Shown piece by piece: positions 1 through 5,766 of a stretch of DNA of 8,661 nt. The translations under genes were made by a program, and so were the position numbers. The stretch is from Deltaproteobacteria bacterium (GTDB taxonomy: Bacteria > Desulfobacterota > Desulfobacteria > Desulfobacterales > ETH-SRB1). The notes under the pieces are model-generated. The model did no database searches. It was not told the DNA's origin and was given only the letters and a program-made list of their open reading frames with translations. Within the stretch, counting starts at the first letter, position 1. Each line of letters starts with the position of its first letter. Location of the stretch: NCBI GenBank assembly GCA_019314185.1, contig JAFCZU010000155.1, forward strand, positions 1-8,661, written 5' to 3'.

Positions 1-199
1 TCTGTTTCATGTCAAAGTCCTGGATCACGGAATCGATATAGCTGACGCTATGACCGGCCGCCTTTAATTGAGCTGCGCTGTAAGCAAGGAATATGGGATA
101 CTGCAGAAATTTGTCGCTTCTGTGTTTAATAATTCTGTTCTGCGATCTTGTGCCGAATCCTTTTCCCGGCCAAGGAGGGTTTATGATTAACACTCTCAT
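1..199 (-). CDS. B12-binding radical SAM protein, N-terminal part (cut by left window edge)
   Basis: Translation from the ATG at 197-199 runs open for 66 codons to the left edge. It begins MRVLIINPPWPGKGFG, followed by RSQNRI, LQYPIFLAYSAAQLKAAGH and YIDSVIQDF. This is the usual opening of the cobalamin-binding (B12-binding) Rossmann-like domain that precedes a radical SAM domain: the NPPWP loop after strand 1, then a helix in the pattern P-x-x-L-A-Y-x-A-A-x-L-K-x-A-G-H. The radical SAM CxxxCxxC cluster would lie beyond the window, so it is not seen. The start overlaps the upstream glycosyltransferase stop as ATGA (TGA at 196-198), which suggests translational coupling in one operon; no clear Shine-Dalgarno precedes it. 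Such enzymes in sugar or lipid clusters often methylate or rearrange unactivated carbons, but the substrate here is unknown. Family assignment is fairly firm; the role is inference. Confidence 0.85.
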   Translation of the reverse strand, partial: MRVLIINPPWPGKGFGTRSQNRIIKHRSDKFLQYPIFLAYSAAQLKAAGHSVSYIDSVIQDFDMKQ

Positions 200-1062
200 G
201 AATATATCGCTTTATGCCTCCCGTATAAAAATCCGGCAAACTGTACAAAAAAGCTCATACTTAAAAGTATAAGTATAAGAGGAAACTTTTTATCGTTATA
301 ATACTGTCTGAAAATATTTCCCGTGGACCACAGTCTCAATGAAAGAAAATTCTTTTTACCGGAAACCTTGGTTGAGAAAATATAGCTGCTGACACCTCTT
401 TTAAACTGCCATTTCACAAAATCTATTAATGAATCCCTGTATCCGTGATATACCAAAACATCAGGACAATATTTAATCTTGTAATTGAGTTTTCGTAAAT
501 TATAAGCAAATAGACTGTCCTCTCCGCCCGGGAATGGAAACGACTCATCAAATCCGCCGACTGCTCGGAATATATTTTTCTTCACTGCACAATTGCATGA
601 ACTGAGACTGTCAGTAAATCCATATTGATCCACCCGCCATATCTTTTCAAAACCAATTGCACCACCAGCAGGAAATCCCAGCGCAGAAATGGAATCTCCC
701 AAAAGGGTCGACGGCATCAAGATGACCCTTCCCATAATTACCTCTGCATTGTTCTGCGAAAAAAACTTGTTAATATTCTCCAACCAGTAACAATCAACAC
801 GGCAGTCACTGTCCGTAAATACAAGAATTTCTCCTAGTGCATTTTGGGCTCCAATATTACGGCAATATGCCGGTCCCCGGTTTTCTGACAGCGAAATAAA
901 TTTACATCGATAGTTTCTATCGATTTTCAGTGTTCTGTCTTGGGAAGCATCGTCGATCACAATGACTTCGAAATCTTTGTGATTCTGGTTTGATAAAGAA
1001 TCTAGCAAGGCCGGAAGGGTTGCTTCAGCATTATAGGCGGGAACAATAACTGAAAAGTTCAT
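196..1062 (-). CDS. Family 2 glycosyltransferase (GT-A fold)
   Basis: This 288-aa protein transfers a sugar from a nucleotide donor, acting on the cytoplasmic face. It opens MNFSVIVPAYNAE (strand 1, nucleotide site), has DDASQDRT at about 37-44, the metal-binding TDSD at 83-86, and GGFDESF at 169-175. GGEDSLFAYNLRKLNYKI (179-196) carries the ED acceptor-side catalytic motif. All GT2 landmarks are intact. A hydrophobic stretch at about 259-279 near the C-terminus may anchor it to the membrane. The ATG at 1060-1062 is chosen because the N-terminal strand begins right there; only a weak AAGG lies about 11 nt upstream. It follows the broken DPM-like gene by 40 bp and overlaps the radical SAM gene by 4 bp, so it is probably mid-operon. 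Donor and acceptor cannot be read from the sequence. GT2 identity is secure. Confidence 0.93.
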   Translation of the reverse strand: MNFSVIVPAYNAEATLPALLDSLSNQNHKDFEVIVIDDASQDRTLKIDRNYRCKFISLSENRGPAYCRNIGAQNALGEILVFTDSDCRVDCYWLENINKFFSQNNAEVIMGRVILMPSTLLGDSISALGFPAGGAIGFEKIWRVDQYGFTDSLSSCNCAVKKNIFRAVGGFDESFPFPGGEDSLFAYNLRKLNYKIKYCPDVLVYHGYRDSLIDFVKWQFKRGVSSYIFSTKVSGKKNFLSLRLWSTGNIFRQYYNDKKFPLILILLSMSFFVQFAGFLYGRHKAIYS

Positions 1063-1102
1063 TCTTTCTGGTTACCTTGTTAATCATCAATCTAATTCGT
1101 TT

Positions 1103-1618
1103 TTAGTTAATTTTATCCCCTTCACTCCTGTCAAAACGCATCTGACAGATCTGTTCCGAAATAAGACTCATCATAAAGATGATAATAGAGGAGACAAACA
1201 GAAAAACACTCATATTCGTAAATCGAGCTTGAGTTATCAGTGTGTAAATGTAATTGAGAAACCCCAATAAAAATAAGGTGAAGCTAACCGGAAGAAATAT
1301 TCTCATAGGAGAATAGAGAGTGCAGATTTTGGTGATTATCATAAAAAATCGCACCCCATCTTTAAACATACTTATATTACTTTTTCCCTTCTTTCGAGCC
1401 CGGATCTTGATAGGAATATATTTCACACTCCTTCCGTTTCTCAAAACACTTAATGTCAGAGTCGTGGGATATGAATAGGTGTTGGGAAGCAGGTATAAAA
1501 AGTTCCGAGCCACATCTGCTTTAATAGCCCGAAATCCTGATGTGAGGTCGGAAACAGTAAACTTTGCAACATAGGATGCGAGATAGTTGTATATTGTGTT
1601 GCCGAAAGCACGCCCCAA
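1103..1618 (-). pseudogene. C-terminal fragment of a broken DPM1-like polyprenyl-phosphate glycosyltransferase
   Basis: This reading frame carries the C-terminal two thirds of the DPM-like GT2 whose N-terminus sits in another frame at 1630-1893. Family-like sequence begins at about 1627 (QASLGRAFGN), and continues with YNYLASYVAKF, DLTSGFRAIK, LLPNTYSYPTTLT and KGKSNISMFKDGVRF. Two C-terminal membrane helices follow (about IFLPVSFTLFLLGFLNYIY and MSVFLFVSSIIIFMMSLI), then SEQICQMRFDRSEGD. The only initiator for a free-standing product is a TTG at 1616-1618 with no ribosome binding site. Such a product would lack the nucleotide-binding half and be inactive. Joined with the N-terminal fragment it totals roughly 265 residues, short of the roughly 300 usual for this membrane-anchored type. 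That fits a deletion of about 28 residues plus a frameshift. Intact relatives make polyprenyl-phosphate sugars at the inner membrane. Confidence 0.85.
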
Positions 1619-1893
1619 TGAGGCCTGTTGTCTCCGTCCATAAACACCAGAATATCTCCCTTGGCAATTCTGATTCCGCTTTTTATGGCAGCGCCGTTGC
1701 CAATATTATAAGGGTGATTGTAAACATGGGCGCCTACACCCCTGGCTACGGCATCCGTATCATCTGTTGAGCCGTCATTTATTACGATAACTTCGAATTC
1801 AGGATACAACTCGACGATTTTGGATACTATATCCCCAATGCTTTGAGCTTCATTGTATGCCGGGATGATTATTGAAACTCCTGTCTTATCCAT
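1456..1893 (-). pseudogene. N-terminal fragment of the same DPM1-like glycosyltransferase
   Basis: From the ATG at 1891-1893 the frame reads a typical GT2 start, VSIIIPAYNEAQSIGDIV, then INDGSTDDT (about 38-46), HPYNIGNGAAIKSGI (60-74) and the metal-binding FMDGD (84-88). Family-like sequence stops at D88 (codon at 1630-1632). What follows in this frame (RPHWGVLSATQYTTI...) is an out-of-frame reading of the C-terminal part until a stop at 1456. Relatives continue after MDGD with a Q-H-D-P segment and a VVGAR strand before the S-L-G-R-x-x-G-N stretch; that region is absent. I prefer ATG 1893 over TTG 1899 because a GGGGA sits 6 nt upstream. The gene starts 2 bp after the stop of the AbiEii remnant. 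An assembly error is possible, but a simple one-base error would not explain the missing residues. Confidence 0.85.
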
Positions 1894-1895
1894 CT

Positions 1896-2132
1896 TCAAT
1901 CCCCAACCCCATCAATAAGGGCTATCTCAAACTCCCTTAGATGAGTTTCAAAAAAAGATCTTACGCTATCCCAGATCCATCCCTTGCTGTTTTTCAAATC
2001 AAGATCTTCCAATACTCTGTGGCCCAGTTGAAGAGCAAGTCCTGTCCCACCAGCCAAGTAAAAACTACTGATCTGACCTGCCATTTTGCCGATCAAATCC
2101 TGAGCTTTTTCTGAGAGCACTTCCTGAAACAT
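1896..2132 (-). pseudogene. Truncated AbiEii/AbiGii-type nucleotidyltransferase
   Basis: The 78-aa product begins MFQEVLSEKAQDLIGKMA and contains FYLAGGTGLALQLGHR (about 24-39) followed by EDLD. This is the hallmark of AbiEii-like nucleotidyltransferases, in which GG and the following DxD-type acidic pair bind the nucleotide and metal. Intact members run to about 200-300 residues and usually continue DLDFF. Here the sequence changes right after DLD to LKNSKGWIWDSVRSFFETH..., ending IDGVGD at a TGA. The second half, including the usual K-L-x-A-G-R-x-K-D-x-x-D motif, is missing and no other frame restores it. A purine-rich stretch (AAGGGGGGAAGGGG) just before the ATG may drive translation. In intact AbiE systems this protein is the toxin; the fragment is unlikely to be active. 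The tail may be the end of another gene fused by rearrangement. Confidence 0.75.
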
Positions 2133-2188
2133 CCCCTTCCCCCCTTAACGGTATATTGAAATACACAGACCAGAACCGTTTCGTTGTC

Positions 2189-2211
2189 GGCAAAAGCCCC
2201 CTGTTATTGCC
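2189..2211 (-). terminator. Possible hairpin after the ATPase gene
   Basis: GGCAA (2189-2193) pairs with TTGCC (2207-2211). After one A-A mismatch, three further pairs (2195-2197 with 2203-2205, one of them G-U) close a 5-nt loop. It lies 12 bp past the ATPase stop in the direction of transcription. No T-run follows on the minus strand, so it is not a canonical intrinsic terminator; it may only stabilise the 3' end. Confidence 0.25.
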
Positions 2212-2223
2212 CTTTCACAAAAC

Positions 2224-3627
2224 TTAACCTTGTCCCGGATGTCCTTTTGTTACGATATCACCAAAGATTCTGGGCAATTCCTCTATCATATAAAGAGGGA
2301 GAGACAAAAGATCAAATTCAACTTGTACAGATTCTCCTCCCTGGCTGAGAGCGTGGGAAACATGCTGATATGAGGGTATGTTTAAATCAAAACGAACACC
2401 GACCCGGGCCTTTTTTTGATTAACAAATTGCTGGAGTGACTTGAGTGATCCGCTCTTGCCTGCCTTAACCTCAACAGGAACAATTGCTTGTCCTAATTGC
2501 GTGATAAAATCGATCTCAGCATTTCCTGCCCTCCCTTCGCGCAACCAGTAGGTCAAAAACGGGCTTACATTGTTTTTTCCGATGTAGGCAAGATGTTGCG
2601 CGATGAACTGTTCAGCCACATGACCTTTGTTGACAAATGACTTTCGCTTAAGTTCGTTCAATGATATCCATTGAACGCCGCAAATGGCATTCATCAACCC
2701 ACAATCCAGAAAGAAAGGCTTAAATATTCGTCTGTTTATGGTAGCACCAAGCGGCAAACCGGATGCATCCGTATGACAGGCTTTCATTATGATTTGTGCT
2801 TTTTCAAGCAAATCAACAGCCTTGCGTAGTTCTCTGGATTGCTCCTCGGGGTCTACACGAACGTACTTGAATTTCTCCCCGGCAGCCATCGGGACGTAGT
2901 TAAACACCTTATGAAGACGAAGCAGGTCAGCCTGGGTTGCATATTTCGCAAAATCGTCTTTGTATGTCTCAATAATCGAGGCATGAACATCAAATACCGC
3001 GTCGAGCGCATTAGTATCGATGAATCGCTGGATTGCCTCAGGCATCCCCCCCACCAGGAACCAGACTCTTTGCAGTTCCAATAATTGGTCGTGAGCGGAT
3101 TGAGGAAAAACCTCATGTAGGTGATAATTGTTTAGCAGATCGAGCAAAACGCTTTTTTCCATCGCCGCCAGAGTCTCTTCAAAGGTTACGGGACCAAGGT
3201 AGAGGTATTCGACCCGACCCACTGGCATGGAAAAGGAATGTTTGGACATTGTAAATTCAAGGAGGGAGCCGGCTGAAATTACGGGTAGCTCAGGATGATC
3301 TTCATAGAAATATCGAAGGGTCTGAATGGCGATCGGCACCGCCTGTATTTCATCTAAGAAAAGCAACCCATCCTTCCCTGAAATCGGTCCCTTCCCACAA
3401 ATAAATTCAAGTTCCCGAAGGATCTTTCCGGTATCCTGTGTTTTAAAAACCTCGACCAACGTTGGATGCCGTTCAAGATTGACTTCATGGAGGATCAATT
3501 TCTTATGGTCAGCAAACTGCCTGACCAGAGTTGATTTTCCTACCTGACGGGCGCCGCGAATAATCAAGGGTTTGCGATAGTTTGAATCCAGCCAATCAGC
3601 CAGTCTTTTTTCTGCAATACGGTCCAT
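2224..3627 (-). CDS. AAA ATPase with DUF4143 / nuclease-like C-terminal domain
   Basis: This 467-aa protein has an N-terminal P-loop ATPase (AAA_14 type) and a C-terminal DUF4143 domain. Walker A is GARQVGKS at 25-32, Walker B is LLFLDE at 88-93, and a sensor-like SAGS follows at 118-121. The C-terminal part shows FLDCGLMNAI, then E339 (HVAEQF), AEIDF (E371/D373) and VPVEVKAG with E386 and K388. That is the E...D...ExK layout of a PD-(D/E)xK-like nuclease fold, as is usual for DUF4143. Length matches intact family members. The family is widespread in archaea and bacteria, often near mobile or defence genes, but its biochemical role is not settled. The start at ATG 3625-3627 fits the family N-terminus (M-x-R near residue 1, then the P-loop about 25 residues later). 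No Shine-Dalgarno is evident. A separate promoter lies upstream at 3680-3708, so it is probably transcribed independently of the nucleotidyltransferase. Confidence 0.93.
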   Translation of the reverse strand: MDRIAEKRLADWLDSNYRKPLIIRGARQVGKSTLVRQFADHKKLILHEVNLERHPTLVEVFKTQDTGKILRELEFICGKGPISGKDGLLFLDEIQAVPIAIQTLRYFYEDHPELPVISAGSLLEFTMSKHSFSMPVGRVEYLYLGPVTFEETLAAMEKSVLLDLLNNYHLHEVFPQSAHDQLLELQRVWFLVGGMPEAIQRFIDTNALDAVFDVHASIIETYKDDFAKYATQADLLRLHKVFNYVPMAAGEKFKYVRVDPEEQSRELRKAVDLLEKAQIIMKACHTDASGLPLGATINRRIFKPFFLDCGLMNAICGVQWISLNELKRKSFVNKGHVAEQFIAQHLAYIGKNNVSPFLTYWLREGRAGNAEIDFITQLGQAIVPVEVKAGKSGSLKSLQQFVNQKKARVGVRFDLNIPSYQHVSHALSQGGESVQVEFDLLSLPLYMIEELPRIFGDIVTKGHPGQG

Positions 3628-3679
3628 TTTTATTTTGAATATGCTGGAAAGAGGGGTCTATTTTCTACATATTATGCTT

Positions 3680-3708
3680 ATTATAAGGGTTTATTGCCAA
3701 TGATGCAA
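3680..3708 (-). promoter_or_regulatory. Likely sigma-70 type promoter of the AAA ATPase gene
   Basis: On the minus strand TTGCAT (3703-3708) is followed by a 17-nt spacer and a perfect TATAAT (3680-3685). Transcription would start near 3673, giving a leader of about 46 nt to the ATG at 3627. The -10 box and the spacing are strong; the -35 box matches only TTG. Confidence 0.5.
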
Positions 3709-3787
3709 GCAAAATATGACACGGAACAGGGTCTATCGCTAACTGTTTGAGAATATATTTTAGAGGTATGCTGTTTTAATCGCTATT

Positions 3788-4378
3788 TTAACGCCGACGT
3801 CCTTCAGACAAAACTCTGGTCAAATTCTTATCCCGGCGTATCAACCGCGCAATATCCCATGTTTTTTCCTTTTCGGAATCGGACATTACCAAAAAGAGAT
3901 TTCTGATGTCCTCTTCATCTTGAACTCCACCTGCCATTAACTTCATGCCGACCAAAAATTCTTTTGGATATGGATAAAGAGGGCCTGTATGTGGAGAATC
4001 CATGCTTTTTAAGCCTTCCAGCTCCCATGCATAATTTGCAATCAATATATCAAGTTTTTTGAACCGGTTTTCCGGATCGGTTATGATGATTATATCATGT
4101 TTTAAGGGATCCGATGGGTCCTTGGATGCTTCAACATTCTTAACCTCAAATTTCCCCTCAAGTTCTTGTCTTAAAAATGACGCGAATACTTTTCCTGTGT
4201 CGCCAATATCTTTTTTTTCGTCTCCGCAAAACAAGAGTATGTCAACATCAATTGTTGTTCTGGGTATGCCGTGCATAATAACGGCTTCTCCACCGACAAT
4301 TGCGGCAAGTCGTGTAACATTGGCCTGCTCAGAAAATTTATCTATGCATTCTGTAACTGTTTTTAATAAGCTTTTCAT
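3788..4378 (-). CDS. Nucleotidyltransferase (AbiEii/DUF6036-like, MNT fold)
   Basis: The 196-aa protein has the minimal nucleotidyltransferase core. IVGGEAVIMHGIPRTTIDVDIL (27-48) contains the GG pair (29-30) and the metal-binding D44-x-D46. A third acidic residue is likely D110 in FKKLDILIA. The later KEFLVGMKLMAGG...DEEDIRNL (139-161) matches the K-L-x-A-G-x-x-x-D-x-x-D-I segment of AbiEii and DUF6036 proteins. All expected active-site residues are present, so it could transfer a nucleotide to an RNA or a protein. A longer start at 4432 is possible, but the 18 extra residues look unlike the family and GGAAGA (4384-4389) sits 5 nt before the ATG at 4376-4378. It overlaps the small upstream gene by 41 bp, which implies co-translation. 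Relatives act as toxins in some two-gene systems; here that is inference. Confidence 0.85.
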   Translation of the reverse strand: MKSLLKTVTECIDKFSEQANVTRLAAIVGGEAVIMHGIPRTTIDVDILLFCGDEKKDIGDTGKVFASFLRQELEGKFEVKNVEASKDPSDPLKHDIIIITDPENRFKKLDILIANYAWELEGLKSMDSPHTGPLYPYPKEFLVGMKLMAGGVQDEEDIRNLFLVMSDSEKEKTWDIARLIRRDKNLTRVLSEGRRR

Positions 4379-4529
4379 ATGCTTCTTCCGGTGAAATATT
4401 ATACATTTGAGACATCCTCTCCAGAGTTTCATCCAGGCGCTTTTCTGCCTCTGCTGATCTCTCCTGAGGAGTCAGCTTCAAGAAGGCTTCAATCATTTCA
4501 AGCCATTTTTTTTTCATCAAATGTGACAT
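4338..4529 (-). CDS. Small helical protein of unknown function, partner of the nucleotidyltransferase
   Basis: This 63-aa protein (MSHLMKKKWLEMIEAF... to NSYRMHR) is rich in charged residues and should be almost all helical. LTPQERSAEAEKRLDETLERM forms an amphipathic helix and ISPEEAYEKLIK a second. I do not recognise a family. Support for coding comes from position: its 3' end overlaps the nucleotidyltransferase start by 41 bp, whose ribosome binding site lies inside it, and it is the first gene after a plausible promoter. Two start codons are possible (4529 and 4517) and neither has a clear Shine-Dalgarno. The second is followed by nine A residues (AAA AAA AAA). The layout of a small helical protein before a nucleotidyltransferase is compatible with an antitoxin or adaptor, but no motif proves it. 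Confidence 0.6.
   Translation of the reverse strand: MSHLMKKKWLEMIEAFLKLTPQERSAEAEKRLDETLERMSQMYNISPEEAYEKLIKNSYRMHR
4384..4389 (-). promoter_or_regulatory. Ribosome binding site choosing the nucleotidyltransferase start
   Basis: GGAAGA on the minus strand, 5 nt before the ATG at 4376-4378 and inside the upstream small gene. It favours the 196-aa product over the 214-aa version that starts at 4432. Confidence 0.6.
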
Positions 4530-4681
4530 ATTATTTTAATCCACAGATTACCACGATGAAATAGAAAATACCCATGTTAAATAGTCCTCTGGCCCTGATT
4601 AAATGGCTTTCAGATTTAACGTGGTAATAATTGAACAGGTTAAACGTTTCTTAGGACATGCACAGATTTTCGTGAGTTATT

Positions 4682-4698
4682 GGGTTATATTTTAACCC
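4682..4698. repeat. Small perfect inverted repeat in the leader region
   Basis: GGGTTA (4682-4687) and TAACCC (4693-4698) are perfectly complementary around a 5-nt loop. It would lie about 30-45 nt into the leader of the accessory transcript if the promoter at 4735-4762 is real. It could be an operator or an RNA stem; nothing identifies a regulator. Confidence 0.35.
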
Positions 4699-4734
4699 TC
4701 GTTTGGCCCTTCATTATGCCTTTATTCCTGAACT

Positions 4735-4762
4735 ATTACAAAAAAACGAGCTTTGATGTCAA
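4735..4762 (-). promoter_or_regulatory. Possible promoter for the small protein / nucleotidyltransferase pair
   Basis: On the minus strand a perfect TTGACA (4757-4762) is followed by 16 nt and TGTAAT (4735-4740), a -10 box with its second base off consensus. Transcription would start near 4728, leaving a leader of about 200 nt before the 63-aa gene. The -35 box is exact, the -10 box is weak at a key base, and the leader is unusually long. Confidence 0.35.
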
Positions 4763-4891
4763 GGGAATTAGCCGGAACCAATATTGTTATTCGGGATTCT
4801 ATTTTATTTGACCACATTTTCCATATCTTTCCCGAAGCGAAATAATGCGATACAAATAATATTATTATTCCTTAATTTAAGAATCTTGGAA

Positions 4892-4970
4892 AGCTGCCTG
4901 CCCCGTAGGTTCGGGGAATCGTATGGGGTGTTCACCTGCCCGCTCGTGCCTTGCATGGCAGGCGGGTCTG
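4892..4970. repeat. GC-rich, multi-hairpin intergenic element (REP/MITE-like candidate)
   Basis: A GC-rich island in AT-rich surroundings, starting about 25 bp beyond the GT2 stop. Outer arms GCCTGCC (4896-4902) and GGCAGGC (4957-4963) pair perfectly over 7 bp. Inside are CCCCG (4901-4905) with CGGGG (4912-4916) around a 6-nt loop, and CCTGCC (4935-4940), which can compete for GGCAGG (4957-4962). A third small stem is TGCC/GGCA (4947-4950, 4957-4960). The alternative foldings resemble dispersed palindromic repeats found after genes. There is no T-tract, so simple termination is less likely. Only one copy is in the window, so repetitiveness is not shown. Confidence 0.45.
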
Positions 4971-4993
4971 TGTCCTATGCTATCAAGTTTATC

Positions 4994-5740
4994 TTATCCG
5001 GGAAATAACTTTGAGCATATGATTTTCATTTTTGCCAGGCGGAATGTCAGCGCTGTGTACAGACACCCAAATCCGTATTTGATACTGCGAAACAGGTTGA
5101 TAGATGAGGCCTCGGGAAAATATTTTGTTGGGCAGCTCACTTCCGCAACCGTGTAGTCGTGCCATAGAATCTGAGCCAGTATCTGATTGTCAAAAACAAA
5201 ATCATCAGAATTTGTTTCGAGTGGCAATTTTTCCAACAGTTCGCGGGAAAAGGCTCTGAATCCCGTATGGTATTCTGAGAGTTTCGCACCAATCAGAACG
5301 TTTTCTGTAAAGGTAAGGAAACGATTGGCGATATACTTCCATACTGGCATGCCCCCCTTTAATGCATAACCACCCAAAATCCTGGAACCGAGCACACAAT
5401 GATACAGACCGTTTCCGATCATGGAAGCCATGGCAGGGATCAACTTTGGTGTATACTGATAATCCGGGTGAACCATAATGATGATATCACCGTCGGCTTC
5501 TAGGGCAAGCCTGTAGCAGGTCTTCTGGTTGCCTCCGTAGCCTAAATTTTTCTCATGTGTGTATACCAAAGTATCGGGCAGAGTTTTCGCAATAGATACG
5601 GTTTCGTCCCGGCTTTCGTCATCAACCAAAACCACCAGATCAACGATGCCCTGGGCCATAACCTCTTCATAAGTTTTGCGCAGGGTTTTTGCCGCATTAT
5701 ATGCGGGCATGACAACAATCACTTTTTTATCTTTATACAT
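4994..5740 (-). CDS. DPM1-like family 2 glycosyltransferase, soluble
   Basis: This 248-aa protein resembles dolichol-phosphate mannosyltransferase (DPM1)-like GT2 enzymes, which load a sugar onto a polyprenyl phosphate in the cytoplasm. Motifs in order: VVMPAYNAAKTL (9-20), DDESRDET (40-47), NLGYGGNQKT (65-74), HPDYQYTP (91-98) in place of the usual DxD segment, LGSRILGG (117-124), YHTGFRAFS (157-165) and DDFVFDNQI (179-187). The HPDYQYTP form is normal for this subfamily, so I do not read it as a loss. There is no C-terminal membrane domain, unlike the broken paralogue at 1103-1893, and the protein is complete. The ATG is fixed by GGAGAG 5 nt upstream. It follows the TPR gene by only 26 bp, so the two are almost certainly co-transcribed. 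A lipid-linked sugar from this enzyme could feed the membrane enzymes upstream; the sugar is unknown. Confidence 0.92.
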   Translation of the reverse strand: MYKDKKVIVVMPAYNAAKTLRKTYEEVMAQGIVDLVVLVDDESRDETVSIAKTLPDTLVYTHEKNLGYGGNQKTCYRLALEADGDIIIMVHPDYQYTPKLIPAMASMIGNGLYHCVLGSRILGGYALKGGMPVWKYIANRFLTFTENVLIGAKLSEYHTGFRAFSRELLEKLPLETNSDDFVFDNQILAQILWHDYTVAEVSCPTKYFPEASSINLFRSIKYGFGCLYTALTFRLAKMKIICSKLFPG

Positions 5741-5745
5741 AGAAA

Positions 5746-5751
5746 CTCTCC
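5746..5751 (-). promoter_or_regulatory. Ribosome binding site of the soluble DPM1-like gene
   Basis: GGAGAG on the minus strand, 5 nt before the ATG at 5738-5740. It is the clearest Shine-Dalgarno in the window and lies in the 26-bp gap after the TPR gene. Confidence 0.75.
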
Positions 5752-5766
5752 GGCGAAAAAAAATTA

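Larger units (their letters stand above)
4530..4993. other. Gene-free region between the glycosylation module and the accessory segment
   Basis: This stretch has no supported gene on either strand; the open frames in it are short and show no family features. It is AT-rich except for the GC-rich element near 4892-4970. It also contains a possible minus-strand promoter (4735-4762) and a small hairpin (4682-4698). It separates the GT2 stop at 4994 from the start of the accessory genes at 4529, so it probably marks a transcription-unit boundary. Confidence 0.7.

Noticed and set aside
1894..1899. TTG start for the DPM-like N-terminal fragment
   Set aside because: The ATG two codons later has a GGGGA at suitable spacing and matches the usual short N-terminus.
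2147..2180. Inverted repeat AACGGT...ACCGTT upstream of the AbiEii remnant
   Set aside because: Six-bp arms with a 22-nt loop are easily expected by chance; no promoter boxes fit around it.
4059..4394. Plus-strand open frames such as this one, 5555-5917 and 625-837
   Set aside because: They are antisense to genes with clear family motifs and show no domain pattern of their own.
4379..4432. Longer start of the nucleotidyltransferase at 4432
   Set aside because: The extra 18 residues look unlike the family, and a good GGAAGA precedes the ATG at 4378.
1896..4993. Insertion sequence or integrase-driven island
   Set aside because: No transposase, integrase, terminal inverted repeats or target duplications could be found; insertion remains only an inference from gene content.
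5450..5468. Loss of the DxD motif in the soluble GT2 (HPDYQYTP instead)
   Set aside because: This variant is usual in that DPM1-like subfamily and the other motifs are intact, so inactivity is not implied.
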